From positions 1 to 64,000 of the forward strand of contig CAWFFB010000035.1 of the NCBI GenBank assembly GCA_963814975.1: a stretch of 64,000 bases of DNA, given 5' to 3'. Both the position numbers and the translations under genes were made by a program. The notes beneath the pieces are model-generated. The model was given only the letters and a program-made list of their open reading frames with translations, was not told where the DNA came from and did no database searches. The stretch's first letter is position 1, and each line of letters opens with the position of its first letter. Positions 8,754 to 19,336 of this stretch are shown piece by piece. The stretch comes from CAVUXJ01 sp963814975 (lineage in GTDB: Bacteria > Acidobacteriota > Vicinamibacteria > Vicinamibacterales > CAVVIG01).

Positions 8754-10100
8754 TGGTGGAAAAGTAGAAAGCGCGTCATCATCCGGCGCAGTTGTTAACC
8801 AGCAGCTGCGCCCGCTTGGCGGCGGGTGCCGGAGGATGACGCTATGGCGAAGGATAGCAGGAAGGTCTCGACCGATGAAGCCGTCCGTGCAGACGAGGCG
8901 ACGACCCTGGAAACGCTCATTCGGCAGCGGGCTCGCGGGTTGATCGATGCGATCGTCGAAGAAGAATTGGAAGCCGCACTGGGAGCGGCGTCCTCGGCCC
9001 GCGTCGGCCCGGCGCGCCAGGGCTATCGGCACGGGACCCGCGAGCGGACGTTGACGACGAGTCTTGGACCGACCACCGTCGCCATGCCGCGGGCCCGCGT
9101 GCGGACGGCGGAGGGCGCGCCCACCGAATGGCGGAGCGAGCTGGTGCCGCGCTATCAACGCCGCTCCGAACGGGTCGATGAAGCGATCCTGGGCGTCTAT
9201 CTGAGCGGGACGAACACCCGGCGCATCAAAGGGGCGCTGGCCCCGCTGCTGCGTGGGGGGCCGCTGTCGAAGGACGCGGTCTCGCGCCTCGTGGGTCGGC
9301 TCGCGGACGATTTCGAGACGTGGCGGCGCCGCGATCTCGCCGAGGACCAGATCCAGTATCTGGTGATGGACGGCTGGTACCCGAAAGTCCGCATCGGCAA
9401 GCGGCGCGTCCGCGTGCCGGTGCTCGTGACGCTCGGCGTGCGCGCCGATGGCCAGCGGGTCGTGCTGGATTTCCGCCTCGCCGGCGATGAAGAGCACGGC
9501 CGCCTGGCGCGATGTGATTCGCGGTCTCGTCGAGCGCCACGTGGGCACGCCGGCTCTCGCGATGGTCGATGGGAGCGCCGGCCTGGCGGCCGCGCTGCGT
9601 GAGCAATGGCCGACGCTGGCGGTTCAACGCTGCACGGCACACAAGCTGCGAAACCTCGAGGCCAAGGCGCCGGTCCGCCTGCGCGAGGAACTCGCCGAGG
9701 ACTATCGCCGGATGATCTACGCCGAGAGCCGGACCGCCGTGGAGCAGGCGCGCACCAGATTCGCGAAGAAGTGGCGCCTTCGCTGTCCAGCCGTCGTGGA
9801 GTGCTTGGACGAGGCCGGCGATGATCTCTTCACCTTTCTGCGCTTTCCGAAGCGTGCAGTGGAAGGCGCTGCGCACGACGAATGCGCTCGAGCGGATCAA
9901 CGGGGAGTTTCGACGCCGGACCAAAACCCAAGCGAGCCTGCCGGGGCAAGAGGCCGTCCTCCTGCTGCTCTTTGGTTTGCTGCGCAGCGGTCATGTGAAG
10001 CTCCGGAAGATCGACGGCTGGGAGGAGATGGCACGCGTCGAGAAGGCGGCGTAGCTAATGGCTCAGAGCCGGTTCATGACGCGCTCACACTTTTCCACCA
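8754..10100 (+). mobile_element. IS256-family insertion sequence with terminal inverted repeats
   Basis: The left end (8754-8779, beginning TGGTGGAAAAGT and ending GCGCGTCAT) matches the reverse complement of the right end (10076-10100) apart from a few bases and a one-base gap. The 1.35-kb span and the single transposase inside fit IS256 elements. An 8-bp target duplication, usual for this family, was not evident next to these ends, so either the insertion is old or the exact boundary lies a few bases further out. Confidence 0.8.
8844..10054 (+). pseudogene. IS256-family (mutator-type) transposase, two frameshifts
   Basis: Three consecutive frames together give one full-length transposase of about 400 residues. 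The first part has GYRHGTRERTLTTSLGPTTV, LSGTNTRRI and the first catalytic Asp in YLVMDGWYPKVR. After a frame change near 9495 the protein goes on as AAWRDVIRGLVERHVGTPAL with the second Asp (AMVDGSAGL) and QRCTAHKLRNL. After a second change near 9855 it ends with TTNALERINGEFRRRTKTQ, holding the final Glu. All DDE residues are present, so the breaks are either recent mutations or sequence errors. Start at ATG 8844. Confidence 0.85.
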
Positions 10101-10176
10101 CTTGTCGGCCCGGTCGTCATTCACTTCTCACGGCCACCTGGCCTTGCTCGTTCAACACTCTGAGCAGCTCGTTGAT

Positions 10177-10842
10177 TCAGCCTTGGCGGCTCACCATGGC
10201 GTTGATCCAGATCGGGGCGAAGGGTGAGGTGCAACCCTTCGAAACGGGGTAATCCCGATAGATCCCCAACCTCTCGCCAATGCTGATGGCCCGCTTGCGG
10301 AGTTTGGGGAAGTGGATGCCGATTTCCGCAAGGGTGCTGTTCATCGTCCACTGTACGACCGGATCGGCGTTCTCCATTTCGGCCTCGATACGATCCAGCA
10401 GCGCCGGGAGGTCGAGCCCCTCCGGACTCTTCACGACCCGCTCGGCAGTAAGGCTCCATCCGGCGCGTGCGGCCCACCGGTCGTCCGTGGCCATCCACTC
10501 CCGGCGAAGAGTCTCCTTGTCGGGGTGCTGCTTGACGACATAAGAGTTGAGCCAGTCCGCCACGTGCGCAAAGGTGACGGACCGCACCATCCGATCCACT
10601 TCGTGGGCTGCCAGGGCCTTGGGCTTGATCAGGAGGGTTGCCAGGAGCTGGGCATCGACGTTCCCGGTCTCCCAGAGAGACATGGCCAACTCATGGTTTG
10701 TCTTGATCTTCTTCGCCACCACCCGGATGTCGCCGTGTTTAACGCCAAACTGATTGTCGCCGGCACCGTACCTGGTGTTGTGCGCCCGCGTCGTCTCGTT
10801 GGCGAGCGCTTTGAGCTGCTTGAGCGTTTCATTGAGCGTCAT
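10177..10842 (-). CDS. DNA alkylation repair protein (AlkD-like HEAT-repeat glycosylase)
   Basis: A 221-residue all-helical protein. YGAGDNQFGVKHGDIRVVAK near the N-terminus, LWETGNVDAQLLATLLIKP, and DPVVQWTMNSTLAEIGIHFP are typical of the DNA-alkylation-repair HEAT family (COG4912), which removes alkylated bases without flipping them. The closing segment GIYRDYPVSKGCTSPFAPIW is the usual C-terminus of this subgroup. The ATG at 10842 (MTLNETLKQLK) is preferred to the upstream one. It sits immediately right of the IS256 element; the right IS end lies about 75 bases past its stop. Confidence 0.8.
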   Translation of the reverse strand: MTLNETLKQLKALANETTRAHNTRYGAGDNQFGVKHGDIRVVAKKIKTNHELAMSLWETGNVDAQLLATLLIKPKALAAHEVDRMVRSVTFAHVADWLNSYVVKQHPDKETLRREWMATDDRWAARAGWSLTAERVVKSPEGLDLPALLDRIEAEMENADPVVQWTMNSTLAEIGIHFPKLRKRAISIGERLGIYRDYPVSKGCTSPFAPIWINAMVSRQG

Positions 10843-10985
10843 GGTACTAAGGTAAGCCGCTTCTGGGGGCGCGGTGCAAGTCATGCGGGATCACACGGAG
10901 TGGACCCGACGGCGCGTCGCATCTGCCGCACGATTGGTGCGGATTCGTCGCGCACCGCGATGGCTCCTCTCGCTATTCTATTGCG

Positions 10986-11289
10986 GGGTGCATCCCCGGC
11001 AACTTCGCCTTCGAGATCGGCAACCCCGCGATCGAGCCAGAACATGCATTCGGTGTCGATCTGGCGCTGCGGTGGCGATCGGCTCGCGCGTCTGGTGAGA
11101 TTTCCTACTTCCGCAACGACATCAGCAACTATCTCTTTCGCCGTCCGGTGACCGATGAAGAATTCAATCAGCGCGTGCCCCAGCGTCAGCGTCTACATAG
11201 TGTCCAATGTGCCGAAGACCGTTCCGTCCTTGTCGTCACGAAACAGGGCGCGCAGAGCCAACACGTCCAGTACATGCGGAAGCGATAGA
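10986..11289 (+). pseudogene. internal fragment of a TonB-dependent receptor barrel
   Basis: With no start codon, this frame reads NFAFEIGNPAIEPEHAFGVD, LALRWRSARASGEISYFRND and ISNYLFRRPV. This matches the mid-barrel region of OAR/zinc-type TonB receptors (E-x-G-N-P-x-L-x-x-E followed by LxLRW and YFRNxIxxYIF). Similarity stops near 11170; the frame remains open to a TAG at 11287-11289. It differs from the siderophore-type remnant at 3.1-4.0 kb, so two receptor genes have decayed in this stretch. Confidence 0.6.
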
Positions 11290-11307
11290 TTTTCCAGGGG
11301 AGGGTTG

Positions 11308-11595
11308 ATGGCGAGCAAGAGGGTCGGCGCAACCGTCAAAGCGCTCCTTCAACGAGTGAATCGTAGACTACGCGAGAACGACCAGAGGGTGTGCCGGGCG
11401 CGAAGCGAGCGTGTGCGTCTGGGACCGGGCGCATTCTACGCAATCGACGAAAAGCGAAGCCTCATTCTCGGGAAGGACGTCAATCTTGAACAGCTTGCGC
11501 GGGAACTGGGTGCGCTGAAACCCCATGAGGTGCTCGACACGAATACCCAGGTGAACGGCAAAGGGGCAAAACTCCATTCGCCGGGCTCGGATTAA
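11308..11595 (+). CDS. small basic conserved protein, unknown function
   Basis: A 95-residue protein starting at the ATG at 11308, directly preceded by GGGGAGGG. It is rich in Arg/Lys in its first half (VKALLQRVNRRLRENDQRV), then AFYAIDEKRSLILGKDVNLE and QLARELGALKPHEVL. This resembles a family of short proteins found in many bacteria (a helix, a YxVLDxxR strand and a DVDLExLxRELG helix), for which I know no function. The frame extends upstream but runs through the receptor remnant, so the internal start is far more likely. Confidence 0.6.
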   Translation: MASKRVGATVKALLQRVNRRLRENDQRVCRARSERVRLGPGAFYAIDEKRSLILGKDVNLEQLARELGALKPHEVLDTNTQVNGKGAKLHSPGSD

Positions 11596-12040
11596 TCCCG
11601 CGCCGATTGGAAAACGTGCGGTGCTGTGGACTGGACGGCAGTGCCAGGTTGCCCATTCCGGGACCAGCGGCAGCCGTCGATTGTCTTGCGAAGGTTCAGG
11701 CTCCTGGAAAATCACCGACAGAGATCTTCCCGTAGCCTGGAGCCAAAAGCCGATCTCTAGTTGATCGTCAGCGTTCGGGTCGCCGTCCCCCACGTCGTGC
11801 CGCTGGAGTTGCGTGGCGTCATCGTCAAGGTCGCCGTGCCGGTACGCTCGGCACGAATCTGCCAGGCCACGCTCCGACTTCCGCCCGGCCGCTGACGCTG
11901 ACTTGTGACGCGGTGGACGTGAGGCTGCGCACGAGCGGCGCGGAGAAGCTGCCGAGGTGGCGGAGACGACTCCATTCGCTATAACTTCGCCGATCGCCCG
12001 ATGTTTTGTTGTGCGTCCGCTATTTCCCGTCGCTGTGTGT
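11596..12040. other. gene-poor stretch, possible short minus-strand remnant
   Basis: No complete gene is seen. On the minus strand (11757-11975) the final 40 codons read like the edge of an exported beta-sandwich (SVAWQIRAERTGTATLTMTP, GTTWGTATRTLTIN) and may be the tail of a lost gene; upstream of that the frame is compositionally noncoding. Confidence 0.25.
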
Positions 12041-13135
12041 TCAGGGCGGCCAGTTCTCTCCCAGTTCTCGCGCGACCTCCCGGACAACCCGCTCTTCCTC
12101 AGGGCCGAACGCCTCCGGCGTGTGGCTGTCGATGTCGATCTGTCCGACGATCCGCCCTTGACGGTCACGAATGAGCACAACCAGTTCGGATCGGGTGGCC
12201 GCGCTGCACGCGAGGTAGTTCTCAACCGCGCGAACGTCGGGCACGTTGATGTCTCGACGCTCGGCGACAGCCGTTCCGCACACGCCAACGCCAACCTCGA
12301 TCTGCGTGTGCGCTGTCGGCGCGCCCACGTAAGGCCCCAGGGACAGGGCTTCGCCGTTCACCAGGTAGACACCGACCCAGTCGAACGCGGACGACCGAAT
12401 CGCCAAGCCCTCCACGGCTGCTCGCAGCGACGAACGATGGGCAGACCCGAGCGCGCCGCTCGCGAGAGCGTCCAGGAGCTGATCCATCAGACGATTGGCG
12501 GTGCGAAACACGGCGGACGGCGTCGTCCGCATGTCGCACAGCCGCTGGATGTACGGCGCGTCGGCCAGCTCGTCGGCGCAATTCGCGATCAGCTCGCCAA
12601 CGCTCACAGGCGTCGCTTCAAGGTGGAATTGGAGTGCGATCACATGACGGTCGAGGGAGAACGCCTGGTTCTGGCACGCGCGGCTTCGCGCCAGGCGAAC
12701 CGCGCCGGCTGGGAGGTCGAAGGTCTCTCCGTGCCAGTGGAACACGTCGAGGGCAGCTGGAAATCCGAACGTCGAGCCTTCGACGGTCGCTTCGATCGGG
12801 AACCAGCCGATCTCCTTGTCGTCGTTGCGGTAGACGGGGCAGCCGAGAGCGCTTGCAATCAGCTGGGCGCCGAGACAGATGCCGAGCGTCGGAATCCCGC
12901 GTTCGATGGCGTCACGGACGAACCGCTTCTCGGGGCGGAGCCACGGCAGTGCATCCTCGTCGTTGACGCTCATCGGCCCGCCCATCGCGATCAGCAGGTC
13001 GACGCTGGAGGGGTCGGGTAGCCACGCGGCCTCCCACAGACGGGTATACGAAATGTTGACCTGGCGCGCCGTCAGCCAACCGGCGATACTGCCGATATCC
13101 TCAAACGGCGCGTGCTGGAGGACGTGGACGTTCAC
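12041..13135 (-). CDS. class I glutamine amidotransferase fused to a GAF domain of the free-Met-sulfoxide-reductase type
   Basis: 364 residues. Residues 1-200 form a class I glutamine amidotransferase: LIAMGGPMSVND, the nucleophile elbow GICLGAQLIA (Cys87) and the His/Glu pair in LQFHLEATP (His171, Glu173). Residues 235-362 form a GAF domain of the free methionine-(R)-sulfoxide reductase type: WVGVYLV, VGVCGTAVAERRDINVPDV (Cys286), YLACSAATRSELVVLIRD (Cys310) and IVGQIDIDS. Relative to the E. coli enzyme, the two later cysteines are kept and the earliest one is absent, so activity may depend on a two-Cys cycle. The join has no frame break or extended linker, so it looks like a true fusion. 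It is followed by an SDR stub on the other strand. The substrate of the amidotransferase half is unknown. Confidence 0.8.
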   Translation of the reverse strand: MNVHVLQHAPFEDIGSIAGWLTARQVNISYTRLWEAAWLPDPSSVDLLIAMGGPMSVNDEDALPWLRPEKRFVRDAIERGIPTLGICLGAQLIASALGCPVYRNDDKEIGWFPIEATVEGSTFGFPAALDVFHWHGETFDLPAGAVRLARSRACQNQAFSLDRHVIALQFHLEATPVSVGELIANCADELADAPYIQRLCDMRTTPSAVFRTANRLMDQLLDALASGALGSAHRSSLRAAVEGLAIRSSAFDWVGVYLVNGEALSLGPYVGAPTAHTQIEVGVGVCGTAVAERRDINVPDVRAVENYLACSAATRSELVVLIRDRQGRIVGQIDIDSHTPEAFGPEEERVVREVARELGENWPP

Positions 13136-13183
13136 AGCCCTCGCGCTCCAACCACGTCACACGCCGTGCGACAGGACGCCATC

Positions 13184-13243
13184 ATGAGTGAAAAGATCAT
13201 TGTCATCACTGGTGCCAGCGCCGGTATCGGCGCTGCCGCTTGA
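13184..13243 (+). pseudogene. N-terminal stub of a short-chain dehydrogenase
   Basis: Nineteen codons, MSEKIIVITGASAGIGAAA, then TGA. This is the first strand and the TGxxxGIG dinucleotide loop of an SDR Rossmann fold; the rest of the gene is missing. The stub lies between the amidotransferase fusion and mobA and marks a deletion that also joined these genes. Confidence 0.6.
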
Positions 13244-13285
13244 GGACATCGACCAGCCGGCACTCCATCTGACACCGGGGCTGCA

Positions 13286-13897
13286 TTACAGCTGATTCGC
13301 GAGGCCGGCGATCGACAGCGCCGCGAGATAGTCTTCCCCGGTATTGAGGTTCCGCAACGTCAGCAGTTCCGGATCCGTCGAGATCATCTCCGCCGGCTGC
13401 ACGCGGCGGGTTCGGACCGCATCGAAGAGAAAAACCGGCCGCAGTCGATTCTGCGCCAGCAATGCTTCCACATGCGACAGCGTGGCGCGGCGATAGACCG
13501 CCGACAGCGGATGAGGAAAGCCATCGATTTCCATCACCGCGATGTCGTGATCGGCCAGCAGATCGATCATCCGGCGCACGAAATCGGGAACGAGCAGCGG
13601 GACGTCGCAGCTGGTCACGTATGCCATGTCGACCGTTTCGGGCAGAGCCTTCAGGCCGGCACGCAGTCCCTCCACTGGACCGCGGCCTTGCTCCTCGTCG
13701 CGGGTGACGATCACATCGGCCGGCAGGTCGGGCAGCAACTGCTCGGCTGCGGCGACGACCACGATGGGGGAGACGACACTAGAGAGCAGGCGGACGATGC
13801 GCTGCAACATCGTCTCGGGCCCAAAAGGCAGGAGCGCCTTTGATGTCCCCATCCTGGTCGACCGGCCGCCGCAGAGGATGATCCCGCCGCCGTTCAC
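13286..13897 (-). CDS. mobA: molybdenum cofactor guanylyltransferase
   Basis: A 203-residue nucleotidyltransferase that links GMP from GTP to molybdopterin, giving the bis-MGD cofactor needed by formate dehydrogenases. The N-terminal signature GIILCGGRSTRMGTSKALLP is intact, followed by TRDEEQGRGPVEGLRAGLKA (substrate loop), VTSCDVPLLVPDFV (the metal-binding Asp) and GFPHPLSAVYRR. The C-terminal LRNLNTGEDY is the family's NxNTPxDY motif. It closes the formate dehydrogenase gene row, whose catalytic subunit requires exactly this cofactor. Confidence 0.9.
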   Translation of the reverse strand: MNGGGIILCGGRSTRMGTSKALLPFGPETMLQRIVRLLSSVVSPIVVVAAAEQLLPDLPADVIVTRDEEQGRGPVEGLRAGLKALPETVDMAYVTSCDVPLLVPDFVRRMIDLLADHDIAVMEIDGFPHPLSAVYRRATLSHVEALLAQNRLRPVFLFDAVRTRRVQPAEMISTDPELLTLRNLNTGEDYLAALSIAGLANQL

Positions 13898-13909
13898 GGA
13901 TTAGACCCC

Positions 13910-14542
13910 TTACGAGCTGACCTCGATCATCTCCATTACCTCGCTATCACTCGGATAGTCATCAGGAAGCACGCCTCGGAGCGGAATGGGAATTCGGTCC
14001 ATCCGGTAGGCCGTGCCAGGGCGGTGGATCCCGTAGATGGCTGTGGTGAAACGGACCGTGAGTGCGATCGACGCCTGGATGGTCGGGTAATCCAGGACGA
14101 CCGTTGGTATCCGGCGCAAGTGAGTTACGGCCCTCTCCGAAAAACGAGCGATGCCCTCGCTGCCCACGAGCAAGCCGGCATCGACATCGCCACGCTCCAG
14201 CATGCCCTGGGCGGAAAACTCGCCGGGGTTGTAGCGGGGATAGCCTCTCGCGAGATTGACGCTGAAGGGGTAGCCGGTCTGCCAGGTCAGAACCAGATCT
14301 GCCCCGGTCACGTCGCCGGGCACACGCATCCTTCGGGCGCTGAAGCGCCTGTCCGTGCACGCCACGTTGGCCGAGATCTCCACCAAACCAATCCTCTCAC
14401 ATGGAGCCGTTGACCCGGCCCGAGCCAACGGGCGCTGGGCTCCCGCGTGACGAACTGCGTCATTGCTCCGACTCGTTCGGTCATGTCGAGCCGGTAGGTC
14501 TCCGCGGTCGCGCCGCTCGTCCGTCGTCGACTGAACGTCCAC
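13910..14542 (-). pseudogene. C-terminal part of a formylmethanofuran dehydrogenase subunit B-like protein
   Basis: From about residue 80 the frame reads VLTWQTGYPFSVNLARGYPR, YNPGEFSAQGMLERGDVDAG, LLVGSEGIARFSERAV, then PTVVLDYPTIQASIALTVRF and GIHRPGTAYRMDRIPIPLR. This corresponds to the last third of FwdB/FmdB and of FhcB from methylotrophs. The molybdopterin domain that should precede it is missing. Over 14400-14500 an adjacent frame reads TYRLDMTERVGAMTQFVTRE and looks coding too, so at least one frame break lies here. It sits between fdsD and mobA in the same orientation. No other subunit (A, C, D) occurs in the window. Confidence 0.65.
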
Positions 14543-14655
14543 GCGCGGCGGGGTCGACCACCGACCGGAGATTGCGCGGCCGTCGCGTGCCCATGCAGAT
14601 GGTGATGACCTGTCGAAGGGGCGCTATCGATCAGGCGCCGTTGAGGCGACTTCTG

Positions 14656-14895
14656 TCAGCCTCGCTTGCCGCCTGTCTCTGTGCTGCTGGCCAGCAAACC
14701 GATCGCGGAGCGGGCCACGGGGTCGAGGCCGGCGCCGCCTTCACGATAGTGCGCGATGATTTCCCGGCGCATGCGCGGATCCCAGAACCGTTTGATGTGT
14801 CCGGCGACGTTGCTGGCGGCCGCGGCCTTGTCAGGATCGGCGTTGAAGAACGCGCCGATGTCATTCGCCATCGACACGAGACGTTCGGCCCTCAC
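14656..14895 (-). CDS. fdsD: formate dehydrogenase delta subunit
   Basis: A 79-residue protein that assists assembly or stability of the FdsABG complex. It reads RLVSMANDIGAFFNADPDKA, then NVAGHIKRFWDPRMRREIIA and GGAGLDPVARSAIGLL, matching the family's RLVxMANxIxxFF and HLRKFWxPRM motifs. The start is most likely the GTG at 14895, because it lies inside the overlap GTGA with the fdsA stop codon (translational coupling) and gives the usual N-terminus; the ATG at 14871 would remove the conserved RLV. Confidence 0.85.
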   Translation of the reverse strand: MRAERLVSMANDIGAFFNADPDKAAAASNVAGHIKRFWDPRMRREIIAHYREGGAGLDPVARSAIGLLASSTETGGKRG

Positions 14896-17754
14896 GCGTG
14901 CGTCGCCTGGCGGCCTTTCAGTAGCTGGAGCTGGTGTTGCGTGAAGTCGTGGAATCGCTTCTGCCACGCCGACGGTTGATTCACCTTGACGATCTCCACG
15001 GCCGTGACCTTGTACTCGGGACAGTTCGTCGCCCAGTCGGAGTTTTCCGTCGTGACGACGTTGGCGCCGGACTCCGGGAAATGGAACGTCGTGTAGACGA
15101 CGCCCGGACGCACGCGGTCGGTCACATCGGCGGGCAGCACGATTTCGCCGGAGCGGCTGGTCACCCCGACCAGGTCGCCCTGCGTGATGCCACGGACCTC
15201 GGCGTCGTGCGGGTGGATCTCGAGGACGTCGGCCGCTGCCCAGACGATGTTCTGCGTACGCCGCGTCTGCGCGCCGACGTTGTACTGCGTCAGGATGCGG
15301 CCGGTCGTCAGCAGCAGCGGATACCGCCGGGTCGCGCGCTCGGTCGTCGGCACGAACTCGGTGACGAAGAACTTGCCCTTGCCGCGCACGAACTCGCCGA
15401 CGTGCATCGTCGGCGTGCCCTCGGGCGCCTTGTCGTTGCACGGCCACTGGATGCTGCCGAGTCGGTCGAGCTTGTCGTACCTGAAGCCGGTGAACGTCGG
15501 CGTCAGGCGCGCAATCTCGTCCATGATCTCCGACGGGTGCCCATAGTGCATCGGATAGCCGAACGCGTTCGAGAGCAGGATCGTGACCTCCCAGTCCTGG
15601 AAGCCCGCCCGCGGCGCCATCACCTTGCGCACCCGCGACACCCGCCGCTCGGCGTTGGTGAACGTGCCGTCCTTCTCGAGGAACGACGAACCCGGCAGGA
15701 AGACGTGCGCGTACTTCGCCGTCTCGTTCAGGAACAGGTCCTGGACGACCACGCATTCCATCGCGGCGAGCGCGGCGGTAACGTGCTGCGTGTCCGGATC
15801 GGACTGCGCTGGATCCTCGCCCTGGATGTACATGCCCTTGAAGCTGCCGTCGAGCGCCGCTTCGAACATGTTCGGGATGCGCAGTCCCGGCTCGGCGAGC
15901 AGCGATACGCCCCAGTCCTTCTCGAAACTCGCGCGGACCGCGTCGTCGGACACGTGACGGTAGCCGCTGAACTCGTGCGGGAACGATCCCATGTCGCAGG
16001 AGCCCTGCACGTTGTTCTGGCCGCGCAGCGGGTTGACGCCGACGCCTTCGCGGCCGAGGTTGCCGGTGGCCATCGCCAGGTTGGCGATGCACATCACCAT
16101 CGTCGAGCCCTGGCTGTGCTCGGTGACGCCGAGACCGTAATAGATGGCGCCGTTGCCGGCCGTCGCGTAGAGACGGGCCGCCGCGCGCACCAGCTCGGGC
16201 ATCACGCCCGTGGACGCCGCGGTCGCTTCGGGCGAGTTGCGCTCCTCGGCGACGAACGCCTTCCACTTGTTGTAAGAGTCGACCTCGCAACGGTCGGCGA
16301 CGTACTGTTCCTTGGTGAGCCCCTCGGTGACGACGACATGCGCGATCGCGTTGAACAGCGCGACGTTGGTGCCGGGCCGCACCGGCAGATGGAACTCCGC
16401 CTCGATGTGCGGGGTCTTGACGAGCGCGATCTCGCGCGGGTCGATGACGATGAGCTTGGCGCCCTGCCGCAGCCGCCGCTTGAGCTGGGAGGCGAACACC
16501 GGATGGCCCTCGGTCGGGTTCGCGCCGACGACGATGATGACGTCGGCCTTCATGACGGAATCGAAGGCCTGCGTGCCCGCCGATTCGCCGAGCGTGTTCT
16601 TCAGGCCGTAGCCGGTCGGCGAATGGCAGACGCGCGCGCAGGTGTCGACGTTGTTGTTGCCGAACGCCGCGCGCACGAGCTTCTGCACGAGGAACGTCTC
16701 TTCGTTCGTGCAGCGCGATGACGTGATGCCGCCGATGGAGTCGCGGCCGTACTTCGCCTGAATGCGCCGGAACTCGCTCGCCGCGTGGCCGATCGCCTCG
16801 TCCCAGCCCACCTGCTGCCACGGATCGTCGATCGACTTGCGGATCATCGGCGTCGTGATGCGATCGGGATGCGTGGCATAGCCGAACGCGAAGCGGCCCT
16901 TGACGCACGCGTGGCCGTGGTTGGCGTGGCCGTCCCGGTTCGGCGCCATGCGCACGACCTGTTCGCCTTTCACTTCGGCGTTGAACGAGCAGCCGACGCC
17001 GCAATACGCGCAGGTCGTCGTGACGGACGCTGCGGGCGGCCGATCTGGATGAGCGACTTCTCGGTCAGCGCGACGGTCGGGCACGCCTCGACGCACGCGC
17101 CGCACGAGACGCATTCCGAGGCGAGGAACGGCTCGTTCTGGCTCGCCGCGACCTTCGAGCCGAAGCCGCGGCCCTGGATCGTCAGCGCAAACGTGCCCTG
17201 CACTTCGTCGCACGCGCGCACGCAGCGCGAGCAGACGATGCACATGGTCGGGATCGAAGGTGAAGTACGGGTTGCTCGCGTCCTTGGCCGCGTGCCGATG
17301 GTTCGGCGCCGTCGAGGCCGTAGCGCGTCTCGGTGATGTCGAGCGCTTCGGCCATGTCCTGCAGCTCGCAGTGGCCGTTCGCCGGACAGGTCACGCAGTC
17401 GAGCGGGTGGTCGGAGATGTAGAGCTCCATCACGCCGCGGCGGAGCTGCGTGCAGCTTGGGGCTCTCCGTGCGGACCTTCATGCCCGTCGGCGACAGGCG
17501 TCGTGCACGACGCCGGATAGCCGCGCCGGCCTTCGATCTCGACGAGGCACAGGCGGCACGAGCCGAACGCCTTGAGCGTGTCGGTGGCGCACAGCTTCGG
17601 AATCTGCTGGCCGGCCGACGCCGCCGCGCGCATGATGGACGTGCCGTCGGGCACCGTGACCGGCTGCGCCGTCGATCTCGAGCGTGACGAGCCTGGCTCC
17701 GGCGCCGGTCCGTGCGCGGCGTGCCGAGGTCGTTGTAGTTGATCGTGAATACAT
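14892..17754 (-). CDS. fdsA: NAD-linked formate dehydrogenase, molybdenum (alpha) subunit; N-terminal third frameshifted
   Basis: Catalytic subunit oxidising formate to CO2 at a Mo-bis-MGD centre. The main frame from about 17030 to the stop is intact: TCAYCGVGC (4Fe-4S), HACVKGRF, VDTCARVCHSPTGYGLKNTL (the Cys before HSP is the expected Mo ligand, so no selenocysteine), VVGANPTEGHP and QNNVQGSCDMGSFPHEFSGY. The NuoG-like front part is spread over several frames: VTVPDGTSIMRAAASAG and FGSCRLCLVEIEG (2Fe-2S), HPLDCVTCPANGHCELQDMA (His/Cys3 4Fe-4S), then CIVCSRCVRACDE and CVSCGACVEACP (two 4Fe-4S). All cluster ligands are present despite the frame breaks. The start near 17754 is uncertain: FTINYNDLGTP lies just inside it in yet another frame. 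Confidence 0.85.
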
Positions 17755-17778
17755 GCCCGTAGGCGCCGGCTCCGGGGT

Positions 17779-19335
<1,557 letters not shown>

Positions 19336-19336
<1 letters not shown>

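Noticed and set aside
8658..9548. A 296-codon minus-strand frame over the IS256 transposase
   Set aside because: Low-complexity antisense product; the transposase motifs on the plus strand explain the region.
9480..9870. Programmed frameshifting in the IS256 transposase
   Set aside because: IS256-family transposases are normally made from one frame, and no slippery heptamer was noticed at the breaks; indels are the simpler reading.
3069..11289. The two TonB-receptor pieces at 3.1-4.0 kb and 11.0-11.3 kb as halves of one gene split by inversion
   Set aside because: The first is siderophore-receptor-like and the second OAR/zinc-receptor-like, so they appear to come from different receptors.
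16600..16660. Possible selenocysteine site in formate dehydrogenase
   Set aside because: The active-site codon is an ordinary Cys codon (TCARVCHSP), so no SECIS element is needed.
14934..16721. A 595-codon open frame on the plus strand, antisense to fdsA
   Set aside because: It is the mirror of a clean, motif-rich enzyme gene; its translation is Arg/Val/Asp rich without any fold signature, as expected from GC-rich codon bias.
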